The translations under genes and the position numbers were made by a program. From contig CAJNDS010000227.1 in assembly GCA_905221605.1 (NCBI GenBank), forward strand, positions 28,501 to 92,500: 64,000 bases of DNA, written 5' to 3'. This DNA is from Symbiodinium natans. Its lineage: Eukaryota > Sar > Dinophyceae > Suessiales > Symbiodiniaceae. The notes under the pieces were generated by a model. It did no database searches. It was not told the DNA's origin and was given only the letters and a program-made list of their open reading frames with translations. Shown here piece after piece: positions 12,261 to 23,156 of this stretch (position 1 is the first letter of the stretch; each line of letters begins with the position of its first letter).

Positions 12261-15105
12261 TTAGGCTTGCTTTCCACGGTGCGAAAATCGCAGCCCAAGA
12301 TAGCCAAAAGTCAACCCGAGAAAGCCGAAAACGCTGCATGAGATGTATGCCGATGTGAGATAATCCAAATTCTGCCCGCCCAAGTTTATGGACAACAGCA
12401 CATTGCGGTAGCCATCCATCATGTCGAGTGCGAAAATGTTCACATAGTCCTCGCCACCCATCTCTGCGATGACTGCCAAGTAGTTCTCACCGGATGTCCA
12501 AGTGAATGGGGAGAGAAATGCCAGCACTTCATTAAAGCTGCCTTTTGCCTCTGCCACCACCTGAGGTTCACTAATGGCACCCCCCATGATGAGCAGAACC
12601 ACAGCTGTTGCCAAAGTCGAACTCGATTTGGGAATCAGGGTCGAGATCAACACGCCAATCCCTGCGGCGCTGACTGCAGTCATCCGAAGAGCCACCAGCC
12701 ATAGCCAGTACCCACATGGAGCCTGAGAGCTCACCTTCCACACTGCAGTGAACACGTAGGTCCAAACCAGCACGTCGAAGAGGAACACGGTTGCTCTGGA
12801 CAGGAAGAATGCGCTAACCCTTACTCCACTTGCGCTTTCACGCCAAAAAACCATGCGATCAGAACCAAAGATGGGCAGGCATGCAACACCCATAAGGAGC
12901 CCGATGGCAACGTGCGAGATGTTGATCTTGATTGGGCACAGAACATTCTCAGGCGTGAGCTTGTCCTTGCACTGAGTACCGAAGACCATGGCGGCCAGGG
13001 ACATTAAAGCCAAACTGAATGCTTTGTGTTTCCAAAGCCTCATCCATCGAATCACGTTTTGGTGGAGCAGGACGGGAAACTGCGCGCAGAAGCGCGCGCG
13101 CTTTCCAGACATCTTTTCCTCGCTGATTGGGGCAGTGCTCGCAGAAGCCTCTGAAATTGCCATGTCCTTCTGGACGTTGGCGGTGGCGCTGAGGGCATCG
13201 CTGGAGAAAGAACCGCTCAATCCACAAAGGAAGCTGGAGAGTTTGTCGCGAGAAACTGAGTTGCCTTCAAACCCAATTCGGTCTTTCAACTCCCGAAGTG
13301 CATCTGGAGAAGGTTCCTTGACCGCGCTCACTTCAAGCAGTTTCAAGAACTGCTCATCAGTGATCCTGTCTGAATCCACACCTGCGGAAGCTAACCTTGC
13401 ATCCAGGGCTTTCGTGAAGGTGAACAAGTCAACTGTCCGAACCTGATTGTCTTCAGCGGATTCTACAACAATCTCTGTGAAACGCTGTGCCCAAATTTCT
13501 GCGAGCCCGTCGGACTTCAAATTTGGGTTGCCTTCGTTCTTCACCTTGCCTGATATGACATCCATAAACCAATCGGCAGGATTCTCATGCTCGGGCATTC
13601 TGTAGCTCAAGCTGGTGAAATATGGCAGTACACCTTTGCTGTTGCCTAGATAAACAGTCTTCCCTCCCAGGCCAAGAAGGAGCACTTCATCGAACAGGGT
13701 GAATAAGGAGTACCGTGGTTGATGCACTACCATGACGACTGTCATGCCAATCTCTGACAACTTCTTCAGTGAGCGCATGATGTCCAAGGCCGTAGTGGCA
13801 TCGAGGCCAGATGTCGGCTCGTCCAACATCAAGATCGTTGGCCGTGCTGCCAACTCCAATCCTCAGACTCGGAGACTCCACAACCCACAAGGCTCTCATG
13901 ATTTTAACATGTTGTAAAAATCCCCGGTTCATCTGGGCCGATTTCGGATTATTCGTGCAAGGCTGTGTGCTGTACTGTCCTGTGTTGTGTTACGTTCACT
14001 AGCCAAGCAGCCAATGTTGACTCTCTTGCGCTGGCCACCACTTATGCCTCGAGTCTCCTCTGCACTGCCGACTATACTGTGCTGAACGTCCGTCAAGTGC
14101 ATGACGTTCAACACATCTTCGACAATGTAATCAATCACACGGGCCGACGTCTTGTCCCGGCGGTTCCTCAGCCTTGCTGAATAATATATCTGTTCACCTC
14201 AGTCATTGCCAAACGCAGCAACTTACTTGAGCATCCTTTGCGTTCGAATTTATCTTCGTGCTCATACCAGAGTTGCATGAACCATCTAGCCTTCTGATTA
14301 CCTTTTTGCATGCCAATTAGCGGACGGTCAGGTGCTCATGCACAATGTCGTCTTGCGGGACAAAGCCTCTGAGCTCTTTGATCTCGGCGACACTGCTCAA
14401 GTGTCCGTTGATGCGAATCTCACCACTCACCGTCCTCCAGGGCAAACACGCACGCAAGGTCTTTGGCTGACATGGTGGCGGGCTCCAAGGGGCTTGTGGG
14501 ATTTTGTGGGGATGTTGGACACGGCACGTGCACAAAACCCAAACCTTGCAGGTGTCAAACAACACTACAAGTGTAAGTAGAAGCTCAAGGAGGCTGATGG
14601 TCTCATAAGGGCAGGGAAAACTTCCTGGGGCCGCTGTATGTTTCAACATTAACATAACGGATGCATGTGCCACTTTTACAGCTTGAAATTGTTTGGCCCT
14701 GGTCCCGTAGTATGCTCGGCCACAAATGGCGTTCATGAACGTGGTCTTGCCCGCGCCAGAAGGTCCCATGATGGCAGCCATTTTCCGAGGTCGGAATGCG
14801 CCAGTGACACCTTCCAAGATGCAACGCCCATCAGATTTCAACTTCACGCCCACATTGTCAAAGCCGACATGAATGGCTGACATCTTCAAGCGCATCCCTC
14901 GAAATCGGTACTCTGGCAGAACTGCCTCTGGCACAAGGCTATGTGCTAGATCCACCGAACAAGATTCACATTCACGCATCGCATCAGACACTTTGGATTG
15001 AGTGACACGGTGGCGCCGGTTGAAAAATGCCACCAAAGGGAAGATCGTGTACACAACCGAAACAAACACGAGAAACACTTTCTCCCACCAATAAGAATCT
15101 TCCAT
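12261..15105 (-). CDS. ABCG-type half-transporter, copy 2 (766 aa, 4 exons)
   Basis: Tandem paralog of the preceding transporter, same strand and layout. Exons: 15105-14705, 14434-14322, 14197-14012 and 13861-12261 (401, 113, 186 and 1601 bases; 2301 in frame). Motifs: Walker A GPSGAGKT at 114-121, Q-loop FVPQDDIVH, signature GISGGQRKRVNIG, Walker B ILMLDEPTSGLDA, H-loop VVMVVHQPRYSLF. The frame stays open to 15123, but that codon is TTG, whereas the ATG at 15105 gives a first exon of exactly the same length as copy 1. All three introns sit at the same codon positions as in copy 1, but are 270, 124 and 150 bases long with donors GA, GC and GC. Both copies look intact, so both may work, as homodimers or as a pair. 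Cargo is unknown. Confidence 0.93.
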
Positions 15106-15429
15106 GGCTGGCAGGGGAATCAAGCTACGGAGGTTGCCCTTGTGGGCTCACTCACCAATCCATTCTGAACAATTATGGGCTGCGAAACGCTGCGGTCTTC
15201 TGCCATGCACTGCTCAACTACTGCCTGCCACAAACAAACCTGTTTGCTTGCATGCGCAATCATTGCACAATAATCAAAAGCATCAAGAATTCACAGGACG
15301 CCAACGAAAATACGCCAAAATATGCCACGATCGAGTGTTGAGCGCCGGCTGCCCGCGTCTGCCAGGAAGCCGGAGCGCGAGCCCCGTTACCTGCCGGGGG
15401 ATGCGCAGCCAGGCGCCGATGTTGCCAGG

Positions 15430-15630
15430 CCGTCGATGCCGCTGCGCGCCGCAAGCGGCAGCAGACGTACCCCGGGCAGCTCGATTCCTCCGCCTTTTGG
15501 CCCGGCACTGGCGCCCCGGCAATTGAAGCGGCCTGGGTGCTTGCTTGCTGGCACTGGCAGCGCAGCGCGCACATGCTAGCTCCCTGCTTGAGTTTCCGCC
15601 AGGGAGTCCTGCGTCGACGGAACGGCGACA
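15430..15630 (+). pseudogene. Retroelement C-terminal fragment
   Basis: Plus-strand frames give AARFLRLLARHW (15476-15526), then after a frameshift AQRAHASSLLEFPPGSPAS (about 15560-15628). These resemble the end of the long non-LTR retroelement polyprotein that recurs at 16.8, 18.2-19.0 and 22.1-22.5 kb. Broken by a stop and a frame change, so non-functional. The assignment rests on similarity to the other copies in this window and on memory of dinoflagellate retroelement proteins. Confidence 0.5.
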
Positions 15631-15749
15631 AACCTTGACGAAGTGTTTTCCTCGCGCGGCGGCAGGCGCCCCCCACAATCCAGTCGCCTGCTGCCGCACA
15701 GTTAGGCTGCCACAGCGGCCTGCAGACCATCGTCTGCAGTCGCAAAAAA

Positions 15750-16186
15750 GTGCGTGAAGAATCGCAAGTGCCAAGTACAAAACATTTTTCAAAGTTACTA
15801 TTGCGACGCTTGGCTCCTCTGATGGAACCCACATTGTCACCAGACCACATGGGCTTCCGTCCTTGTGCAGGGGTGGAACATGCATTAGTGGTACTTGGTA
15901 CAATGCTCGGAAAGTGTGCGGAATGGGATGCGCATTGTGGTGTGCCAATCTTGACTTACGCAAAGCTTTCAATCGAGTCATTTTTTGCAGCGTTGGATGC
16001 GGCTATATGCGGCTGGCATGCCTGGTGCATCGTTCGCAGCCTTTTCGACTTGGAATGTGCATTGGATTTAGGTGGAAGCAGCATCTCAGTCATCAGGATT
16101 TTGGAGTTGCAGGGCGGTTGACAAACATTCGTTTTGTTGCTTCATGCGAAGTGTTGCGGAGTCTTGTAGTGAGCTTACCACCATGA
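15750..16186 (+). pseudogene. Reverse transcriptase fragment (non-LTR type)
   Basis: Plus-strand frame 1 reads LLRRLAPLMEPTLSPDHMGF, then RPCAGVEHALVVLGTMLGKC. A frameshift near 15940 leads into frame 2 with NLDLRKAFNRV, the palm motif A context of LINE-type reverse transcriptases (usually LDLRKAFDRV). The catalytic Asp position is kept but the frame is broken and stops follow. It differs in wording from the other reverse transcriptase pieces here, so it may be a second family. Confidence 0.7.
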
Positions 16187-16814
16187 TCACGTTCTTGAAG
16201 CAACAGTAGTGCAGAATTGGTTTGCATTTGAATGCGGACACAACCAAGATATTTTTTTCCACAACGTCGTCTCTCGAATCACCACTGCACATGTGTTATC
16301 TCCACGCCTTTTTCTGCTTGCAGGTGTCTGTCCGAGAGTCGGCGTCGTCCGTGCTCACTGGCCGACAGGGATGGCGAGCGGGGGTGCGGCGTCAAACCGC
16401 TGGTCAGCGAGGACCTCACTGAGATCGGCAGCCGCCCGTCCACGGGAGGTGGAGTGAAACGCTGTACTTTGAAGCCGATGACGATTTGCTGGAAGTGTTG
16501 TTCGAAGGCAAGACGCACAAACACCTAGGGCACTCCCTATCCGGAGATGTTACTAAAAGGGCCGCAGTCGAACTCGCTCACCGTTCGCAAGTGGCTTGGG
16601 GAGCACGTCCTGCACAAACAACGTGTTGCAATTCGAAATCGGTTGAAATTTGATTGTTTTTTGATCTGCACGCCTGTTTACCACCTTCCTCGCGGCCCCA
16701 GTGCAACAAGAACTCGGGCGGCGCAGGGCTCACTACTTGTAGGCAACGCGGAACATCGCTGAGCAGTGGAAGCTCGCCATCAACAGTGGCGGTATTGGCG
16801 ATTGGCAAAAAGAA

Positions 16815-17140
16815 CAAGTTGGCACGTGTTTGCCATGAGGCCGGAGCAGCTGTGGCTGTGGCCACGAATGTGCTGGTCTGCGAGCTCGTCCGATGAGCGG
16901 CGCATTGAGGTGATTGTGACTGGACACCACGATACACCACGTGGGTGCCCGCTGACGTCCTGGGGCACCCCGACGCCGCAGTGGCATCACCCGGCGCAAC
17001 CCTTGCAGAGGCCCGCAGGTCCAAGGAACGCCCTTACCCTGAATTTAGGCGTGCAGCGCGCTGTCGCTTGGTCGTTCTGGCATCGAGGTTGGCGGACGCT
17101 GGAGTGCTGAAACTGCCAACTTCGTCAGGTTGTTGGCCCG
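16815..17140 (+). pseudogene. Retroelement C-terminal fragment
   Basis: Three plus-strand frames in succession give RVCHEAGAAVAVATNV (about 16822-16870), SSDERRIEVIVTG (about 16886-16925) and LAEARRSKERPYPEFRRAAR with CRLVVLASRLADAG (about 17000-17110). In that order they match the C-terminal block seen at 18.4-18.9 kb and 22.1-22.4 kb. Two frameshifts make it a relic. Confidence 0.6.
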
Positions 17141-17223
17141 AGCACGCGGCAAATGATTGATTGCTCCCACTGCGTTGTTCAGCCTGCATACAATGCCCAC
17201 GACCCAAAAGCAACTTCATGACC

Positions 17224-18044
17224 TCACTGTTTCGGCACAATGCGCCAGTTTACAACAACCCTCACATGGTACAGTACTACAAGTATGGAGTGGGTCGTCT
17301 GCAACGCTCGGTGGGTGCCAACAGCAAACAGTCCGGGCATCAATGGATCCCCCTGTTCTCCACCCTCCGCCTGGGAAATGACGTGGGCGTGGCCGCACTC
17401 GTTGTAGTACAGGTACTTACTGTCTCCCCCATAGAACACGCAGACGAGAAGGATGAGGGGCGCCAGAGCTGGGAAATCGCGGTGACCTTGGAACATGCAA
17501 CTCTGGGAATTGTGCTCGTAGGCTCCAACCCCGTCAACACTGACCACGGTGGTAGACTGATTGGACTCCGTGGCGAAGCGGAGGACGTGCCAGCGCTTCC
17601 GTACCTGCTCTGGTGGTCTTGGAACGGGGCGCAAGCTTCCTGTAGTTGGGCACTGAATTGGGCGAGCGTGCGCGAGACGAGGCGCCGAAAAACATCGCCC
17701 ATGATGAAGGCCCAAACACCCCCCGCAGGCTTTTGGAGGGCCACCATGCGGCCAAGGCAAATCCGCCCAGGCACCCCGCAACAATCCTCATCATCGAGCA
17801 GCACGCGCATGTGCTCGCATGTGGCACCTGACGGGCCTGCCGCGGCGCCCCGGCGTGCCCGGATCAGGTTGGCGCTCAGTTTAGCGGCGTCGACCGCCAG
17901 CAGGTCAGGAGCGTCGAACTCCGCCAGCCAAGGAGGCAGAGGCACTGCGCTGCTCCAGCGCTTCCCGGCTGATGCAGCGCGGCTGCAAGCTTGCCTCCGT
18001 GAGCCGCATGCCGGGATGCCACCAGCCCTTGCCGCCGCCTGCAC
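17224..18044 (-). pseudogene. Reverse transcriptase fragment, opposite orientation
   Basis: Minus-strand sequence reads RRGAAAGPSGATCEHMRVLL near 17850, then after a frame change FIMGDVFRRLVSRTLAQFSA, then VVSVDGVGAYEHNSQSCM (palm motif A region, Asp present), then AEGGEQGDPLMPGLFAVGTH (motif B). Frames change at least twice. This is the front half of a non-LTR reverse transcriptase. The matching back half lies immediately to the right on the opposite strand, so this is a rearranged or doubly inserted element, not one intact copy. Confidence 0.75.
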
Positions 18045-18189
18045 GGCCGCAATGCGAATGCGTGAGGCTGGCTTTCCGGCACCCGATTGGAACGCTGAGG
18101 ACGCTCGTGCCGGACCCCACCCTCCGCACGGGGACGGCCACCTGCGCGGCTGGCAGCGAGCGCGGCTGGCAGCGAGCTGCCGTCGCCGC

Positions 18190-19000
18190 TTGTGACGAGC
18201 GCGCGCTCGAGACGCACCTTTCCCACCTTACCCTTGCGTCCCGAGCGCTGCTGCTCTCGCAAGCTGGACCCCGCTCGGGTCGTGCCCTCACAGTGCTACC
18301 TACGTCTGCCACTGTCGCCCTGCCCCCCGAACACCTCCGCGTGCTCATTCTGCGACGGCTGCGTTTGCCGCTCCCCTTGGCGCCGCGCCGCTGTCGGTTC
18401 CGAGGCCGCCTCAACACTCTGGGCGAACACCGCTCAGCTGCGTCTGCCGGGAGAGCGGTGCGCGCGTTGCACGCAACGTCAGGCTCGCTGACATGAACAT
18501 CGATGTTCCTGTCAGCGACGCGCGTTGCATTGAGGTCGTCGCGAACGGCCTGCCCCTTTGGCACGGGGCGCAGCTCGCGATTGATGCAACCACCGTCAGT
18601 CCGGTTACGCGAGCCGGCCAGCCGCAGCCGCCGCCGCACGCCCTGGCACGGCAGTCCGCCGCTCGTCGCAAGCGGCGCCAAACATACCGCGAGCTCGCGA
18701 GCGCGCGACGGGCGCGTCTCGTCGTTGTCGGGCGCTTCGGTGCTGAAGCCGCCTCCTTCCTCCGCCACCTCGCGCGGCACCACGCTGCCAGCCTCCCGCC
18801 GCCGCTCCGGCCGCTGCCAGCGCCGGCTGGGTCCGGCTTCTTCGCGGTCGCCAGTCGGTCGCCGCTATGCGCGCGTATGCGGCCTCCATAGCCTCCCTCC
18901 TGGAGCTGCCGCCTGGGGATGACCTGTGCGATGCGGGAGAGGCGCCTGACCTGCACGAGGTCCTCGCCGAGGTCCGCGGTGGCCCCCGCACTGCTCGCAA
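18190..19000 (+). pseudogene. Retroelement C-terminal half
   Basis: The plus strand reads HLTLASRALLLSQAGPRSGR near 18230, then LRVLILRRLRLPLPLAPRRC near 18340, then MNIDVPVSDARCIEVVANGL from 18493, then a basic block ending in KRRQTYRELASARRARLVVV. The order and wording are those of the region after the reverse transcriptase in abundant dinoflagellate non-LTR proteins, from memory. The frame changes near 18470. GC content is visibly higher than in neighbouring genes. Confidence 0.65.
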
Positions 19001-19030
19001 GCCGCCTCCCGGCGCCTCGAACCGGCCCGT

Positions 19031-20140
19031 AGTTAGCAGGCTTCTTGCACTGGAACCGCGGCTACCGTTCGTAAAAAGGCGTGGGGAAAAAAAACACTCA
19101 GAACTGCGCCCGCAAACAGCACGTTTTCAGACTCGTGTAGTGGGGTCGTCGGCTTTTCGATTGGCCACGGAGTTCTCCTAGTTTTGCTGTTCAGGGTCAA
19201 CTCGCAGCTGGTTTGTGGGCTCGGCTAGTGAGAGCTTTTCAGGGCAGCTCGTGCAATTTGTTGACCAACACCCTTCATCTTGCGCCTCGTGTGTTGCACG
19301 TGTCTTGAGGTGCGCGGGTGTGCCACATCCACTTGAATGGGGTGTTCACACCGGTTGTGCAATAAAGCGGTGGTTGCAGCACGCCCCGTTGCTTGTAACT
19401 CATAGGTTTAGTGCAACTTTTGCCGCTGGTTTGAACAACGTGGATAGCTTACAGTCAAGATTCATCATGTGCGTTGTTGGGGTTTGGCTCGGTGTGGCCA
19501 TCAACCTCTGATGCACACATATGCACACTGTCGCTTTTGCGCATCTTGTGTTGACTCCCTCGCACATGCATTGGTGCAATAAAATGCCCTGTTCATCTAG
19601 CCGACCAAGCGGATCAGCAGGCATAAAAGTCCGCGAAAACCAAAAAAGATTCATCAAGCCCGCAGTCGCTGGCGACAGCAAACCCGTGCACGGCGCATCC
19701 TTTCGCTGCACACATTGTTTTGCACAGACCCGGCAGACTCCCGGCCGTAAACACAGCCCGACATATTGGATACAACATTGAATCAACATTGCATTCGTTG
19801 GCTGTGTGTGCCACGCAGCTGCCGCGTGCGAGATGCGACCGGAGCTGCACGAGTAGGAACTTCAGACCTTTTTCTTCTTGACACTTTCCGAACCTTGTAT
19901 ATCAGTTGCTGTGTTTTTTCTCCTCGTGCCTTTTTTTCCTGTCCACGCGGTCCCTGCGCAGTGGCCCCGCAGCCAAGGAGCGGGCAGCCGAGTCACGGCA
20001 TGCGTTTGGCGAGGGGCGGGAGCAGAGAGGAATCGGCAAGGAGGAACGACGGCAGGCTGGCTGCGAAGGCCCGCAGACAGGACTGGCGTGCAAACCACAA
20101 ATGAGCTGTGGTTTATTACTCCTAGAAGATTTCTCTAATT
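19031..20140. other. No recognisable feature
   Basis: About 1.1 kb after the retroelement relic. Frames up to ~130 codons exist on both strands, but none has motifs or family likeness. Probably older retroelement sequence or spacer. Confidence 0.4.
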
Positions 20141-20151
20141 AAAATTTCGAT

Positions 20152-20521
20152 CCCTTCCGCGGAACCCTTGCGCGGTCCTTCCGCGAGTATTGTTTCTGCT
20201 CGTCCACTTCCCTTGCTTCCGCGGACGCTTCCGCGGACTAATTTCGCGCATTTTTGAGAAACTTGCTTCCGCGAGTAGGCCCGTAAGATATAAACGCGAG
20301 CACGCGTCTGGAACTTTGAGACTACACGATGAGACACGCGTTGCATAAGAATGCTGCAGCTTGAGCTGGCAGCATGAGCTGGCAGCAGCTGCGCAGCGGC
20401 ACCATCTACTTGCAAGAACGCGGAACCAGTATGAAGGGCCTGGGCCTTCAGATGGGCATGCGGGCTTCCGCGGAGCTTCCGCGGCGCTTCCCGCGGCGCT
20501 TCCGCCCAGTTCGCGTCAAAC
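20152..20521. repeat. Dispersed CTTCCGCGG-type short repeats, cluster 1
   Basis: The nonamer CTTCCGCGG and one-base variants (CCTTCCGCGG, CTTCCGCGAG, CTTCCCGCGG, CTTCCGCCC) recur about ten times in 370 bases, singly or back to back. The core CCGCGG is palindromic. A second cluster lies at 20869-20931. No gene is seen. Confidence 0.85.
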
Positions 20522-20868
20522 TTCACGGATAGAAGGCCTGGAAGCAAGGTTTGGGGGAGCTCAAGCCTGAAAATCTGACTTGTTCGCTTTGGGGTTGAGA
20601 GTTTACACGCGTTTCGGGTTTTTCTAAACCTTTGTGTCGGAAGCTCAGGGTCCCTATTTCTTTTTGGTTCCCTATAGAAGCCTTATTCCGAACTGCGTCT
20701 ATGCTTTCGTACGAAGGGTTGTAACCTCAAAATTCCCAAAAAATCACCAAGGAAACTTTGCATAACCCACTCTGAACCAGACTTCCGAAACCCACACCAA
20801 ACAACACGCCCACTAGCCTCCTGGAATATAACAAGCACTCCAACAAACCACAATTGTTTGTATCGTCG

Positions 20869-20931
20869 CTTCCGCGGAGATGTGCTTCCGCAACCCTTCC
20901 GCGCGCTTCCGCGGCCACAGTTCCGTGCACT
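20869..20931. repeat. CTTCCGCGG-type short repeats, cluster 2
   Basis: Five copies or near-copies of CTTCCGCGG in about 60 bases, separated by 2-10 bases, as in the cluster 350 bases to the left. Confidence 0.85.
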
Positions 20932-21010
20932 TGCGCGCCTCGGTTCCCAGAGTTATTTCCGCATATAGGATTCCTGGCTAAATCCTGGCTATTCCTGCGT
21001 GTGCAGGTGT

Positions 21011-21200
21011 GCACGCGTGTACACCCCCACCCCCACCCCCTTAAATGGGGGGCATGCTGAAATTGTAATTTACATTTTGGGCCCCCGTGATTTGCGGCAC
21101 TCCTCGGGCGCCGTTTATGCAAAATTGTAAAATAAAAGCGTTTACAATTATGCGCCCCCTCCCCCATTTTACATTTTTAAGGGGGTGGGGGTGCGTGTAC
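21011..21200. mobile_element. MITE-like inverted-repeat element
   Basis: The left arm at 21011-21044 runs from GCACGCGTGTACACCCCCAC to CCCCCTTAAA. The right arm at 21177-21200 reads TTAAGGGGGTGGGGGTGCGT followed by GTAC, nearly its reverse complement. The interior is AT-rich and also partly self-complementary (TTGTAATTTACA on one side, TTTACAATTA on the other). The size and paired ends suggest a small non-autonomous element or a large hairpin. No terminal duplication was established. Confidence 0.55.
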
Positions 21201-21400
21201 GTACACACGTACGTTTACACGGACGTACAGGTACGCACACCTGCACGTACAGGAGTAGCCAGCGCACGTGCGCACGCACGCACAAGCAAGCATGTACGTA
21301 CACACGCACAAGCACGCACGTGCACGCACAAGACACACGCACAAGCACGCACGTACACATGCACAAGACCACACGTGCAGATCCAAGACAAGAGTCGTTT
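21200..21400. repeat. ACGTAC / GCACGCAC alternating purine-pyrimidine tract
   Basis: About 200 bases are dominated by CACGTACG, GCACGCAC and ACAAGCACGCACGT units. The alternating purine-pyrimidine character could favour Z-form DNA. It directly abuts the inverted-repeat element. Confidence 0.85.
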
Positions 21401-21566
21401 GCAGCACCTCAGCTTAGCTAACGCATATAATATATGACACACAGAAGTTACGAAATGCACGAGAGCTGCAATCAAAGAAGGAGAATTCAATGGAAGCAGC
21501 ATTAGCATGGCCTCGCAGCTCAGAACCACGGGGTCAGCCTGCATGCGCGCCTGCAAAAACAATGGG

Positions 21567-21990
21567 CTAATGCTTCGCTACCAGCACGAGTATGCTCCCA
21601 CAAGGCAGCGCGCAACACATCCTGCAGGAGGGCGGACGCGCTCCGGGTTCGCGACAACGCAAATGTCGTTCGTCCAGGAAGGCGACAAGGGCTTTTCCGT
21701 CAAGGAGCTGGTCTTGCACCGCCGCAAGCACGGGGTGTTGCGCGAGGGCATACATCGCCGGCATAAGCGGGTCACCCTGTTCGCCACCCTGGCCCTGATG
21801 ATCCCTGATGGACGGCATGCCCGACGCCGTCCGCGTCGTGCCAGGCACATACGCTGCTGGGCTGGAGGATGGGGAAATGGTCGAACGCGCCGACCGCATC
21901 AGGCGCGGCGCAATAGGCGTGCGACAGAATTCCGTGCCAGCGAACGTGCTCAACCCGAACGGAAAAGGGCGACCATAGCGCATCATAGGA
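21567..21990 (-). pseudogene. Reverse transcriptase fragment (motif B to C region)
   Basis: The minus strand reads APDAVGAFDH (motif A context) in one frame. After a frame change it reads GQGGEQGDPLMPAMYALAQH (motif B), then KALVAFLDE, with the continuation NDICVVANPERVR in the next frame (the motif C neighbourhood, one frameshift inside it). Same family as 17224-18044. Confidence 0.72.
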
Positions 21991-22029
21991 CAAAAACTCT
22001 GCACAGCGGAGGTTTTACGACGCGCATTC

Positions 22030-22530
22030 CTGATCAGACTGTGGACACAAGGCGCCGGCAGCGTGAAGAGTTGAGGAGCTCTGCGCCCTGGTTTGGTCCC
22101 TCCTTTGCTCGGCGCGCGGCGCGGAGGACCCCTCGTGTCGCTGGTGGCGGCGTCTGGCTGGGCAGCCGAGTCCAGAGGCGAGACATCGACCGCAAGCTGG
22201 ACACCGCCCCGCGCAGGCAGGCCAGTAGCAATGACCGCGATGCGCCTGTTGTCCTGGACATTAGCTTTGAAGCCGCGGTGCAGCACGTTGGTGGCGACGG
22301 TTGCACCAGCCTCGCGACAAACGCGAGCGGCAGCCTGTTCAAGAGGTGCGCCCCGCGCACGCAAGTGGCGGTGGGGCGGGCAACGTCGCCCGGCTGCGGC
22401 TCGCCGGCCCACATAACCGGACTGACGAGAGGGGCGTCAAGCGCGAGCTGCGCCCCGTTCCTAAGTAGCAGGCCGTTTGCGAGGACCTCAAGATACCTCT
22501 CGGCAACGCGTGTCGCTGACAGGAACATCT
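22030..22530 (-). pseudogene. Two retroelement C-terminal fragments, head to tail
   Basis: From 22528 downward the minus strand reads VPVSDTRCREV, then a frame change, then LLLRNGAQLALDAPLVSPVM. This matches plus-strand 18496-18640 (an inverted copy). Next, from about 22360, comes RVCREAGATVATNV, then DNRRIAVIATGLPARGGVQL, which is a diverged second version of the same block. Two successive C-terminal blocks ahead of a reverse transcriptase piece cannot be one element, so this is a composite of separate insertions. Confidence 0.65.
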
Positions 22531-23156
22531 GGTTTGCAAATGGGATCTATATATTCTGTGGTTAGCGTAAAGTTGTGGGGCGGCCCCGTGCAAAATGGGA
22601 TGATCGACTGACAAAAATCTGCTGCCCAATGCTTCCCCAAACTATCTGAGCTGGGTTGACGCTCGTGTGATGTTGAACGATGGAAGCTCAAAAAAACTGA
22701 GTACATGGACATGTTCCAAGTGGAAATGTAAAATAATGTAAATGTTTGAAGTTCGCGAACGCGCGTCCAGCAACCTGTCCCATGTCCTGACCCCGGTGTC
22801 GGGGGAGCGCGGGAGCGCGTCAGCGCCATTGCAAGAAGCGTCAGCGCCAGTCTAGGAAGCTGTGTCATGTCCATGGCCAGGGTGTAAGCCACAGAGGCAA
22901 CTGCCCCCGTCGTGGGGCCGCTAGGGCCGCGGCGGGGACATAGCCCTAAGGCATTCATACAACGTGCTACAGCGCTCGAAAGGGGTGGAGGTCCCTACGT
23001 TGGCTAAGCGGGCGGATGCAACATCGGCCGCAGCCGCTCCTTGGGCTGGATAGCGGTCGATGCGTGCAAGCTCAGCGAGCAGAAGGCCGGGCAGAAGGCA
23101 CCCGGAGGGCGAGTCGGGCCTGCCGCGTGCAGCTTGTAGAAGCCTTGTATAGCAAC

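Noticed and set aside
15106-15135. Possible second spliced-leader relict (TCCGTAGC) before ABCG copy 2
   Set aside because: Only the first eight leader bases match, and copy 1 has a similar CGTAGCT at the same place, so it is better explained as shared leader sequence of paralogs.
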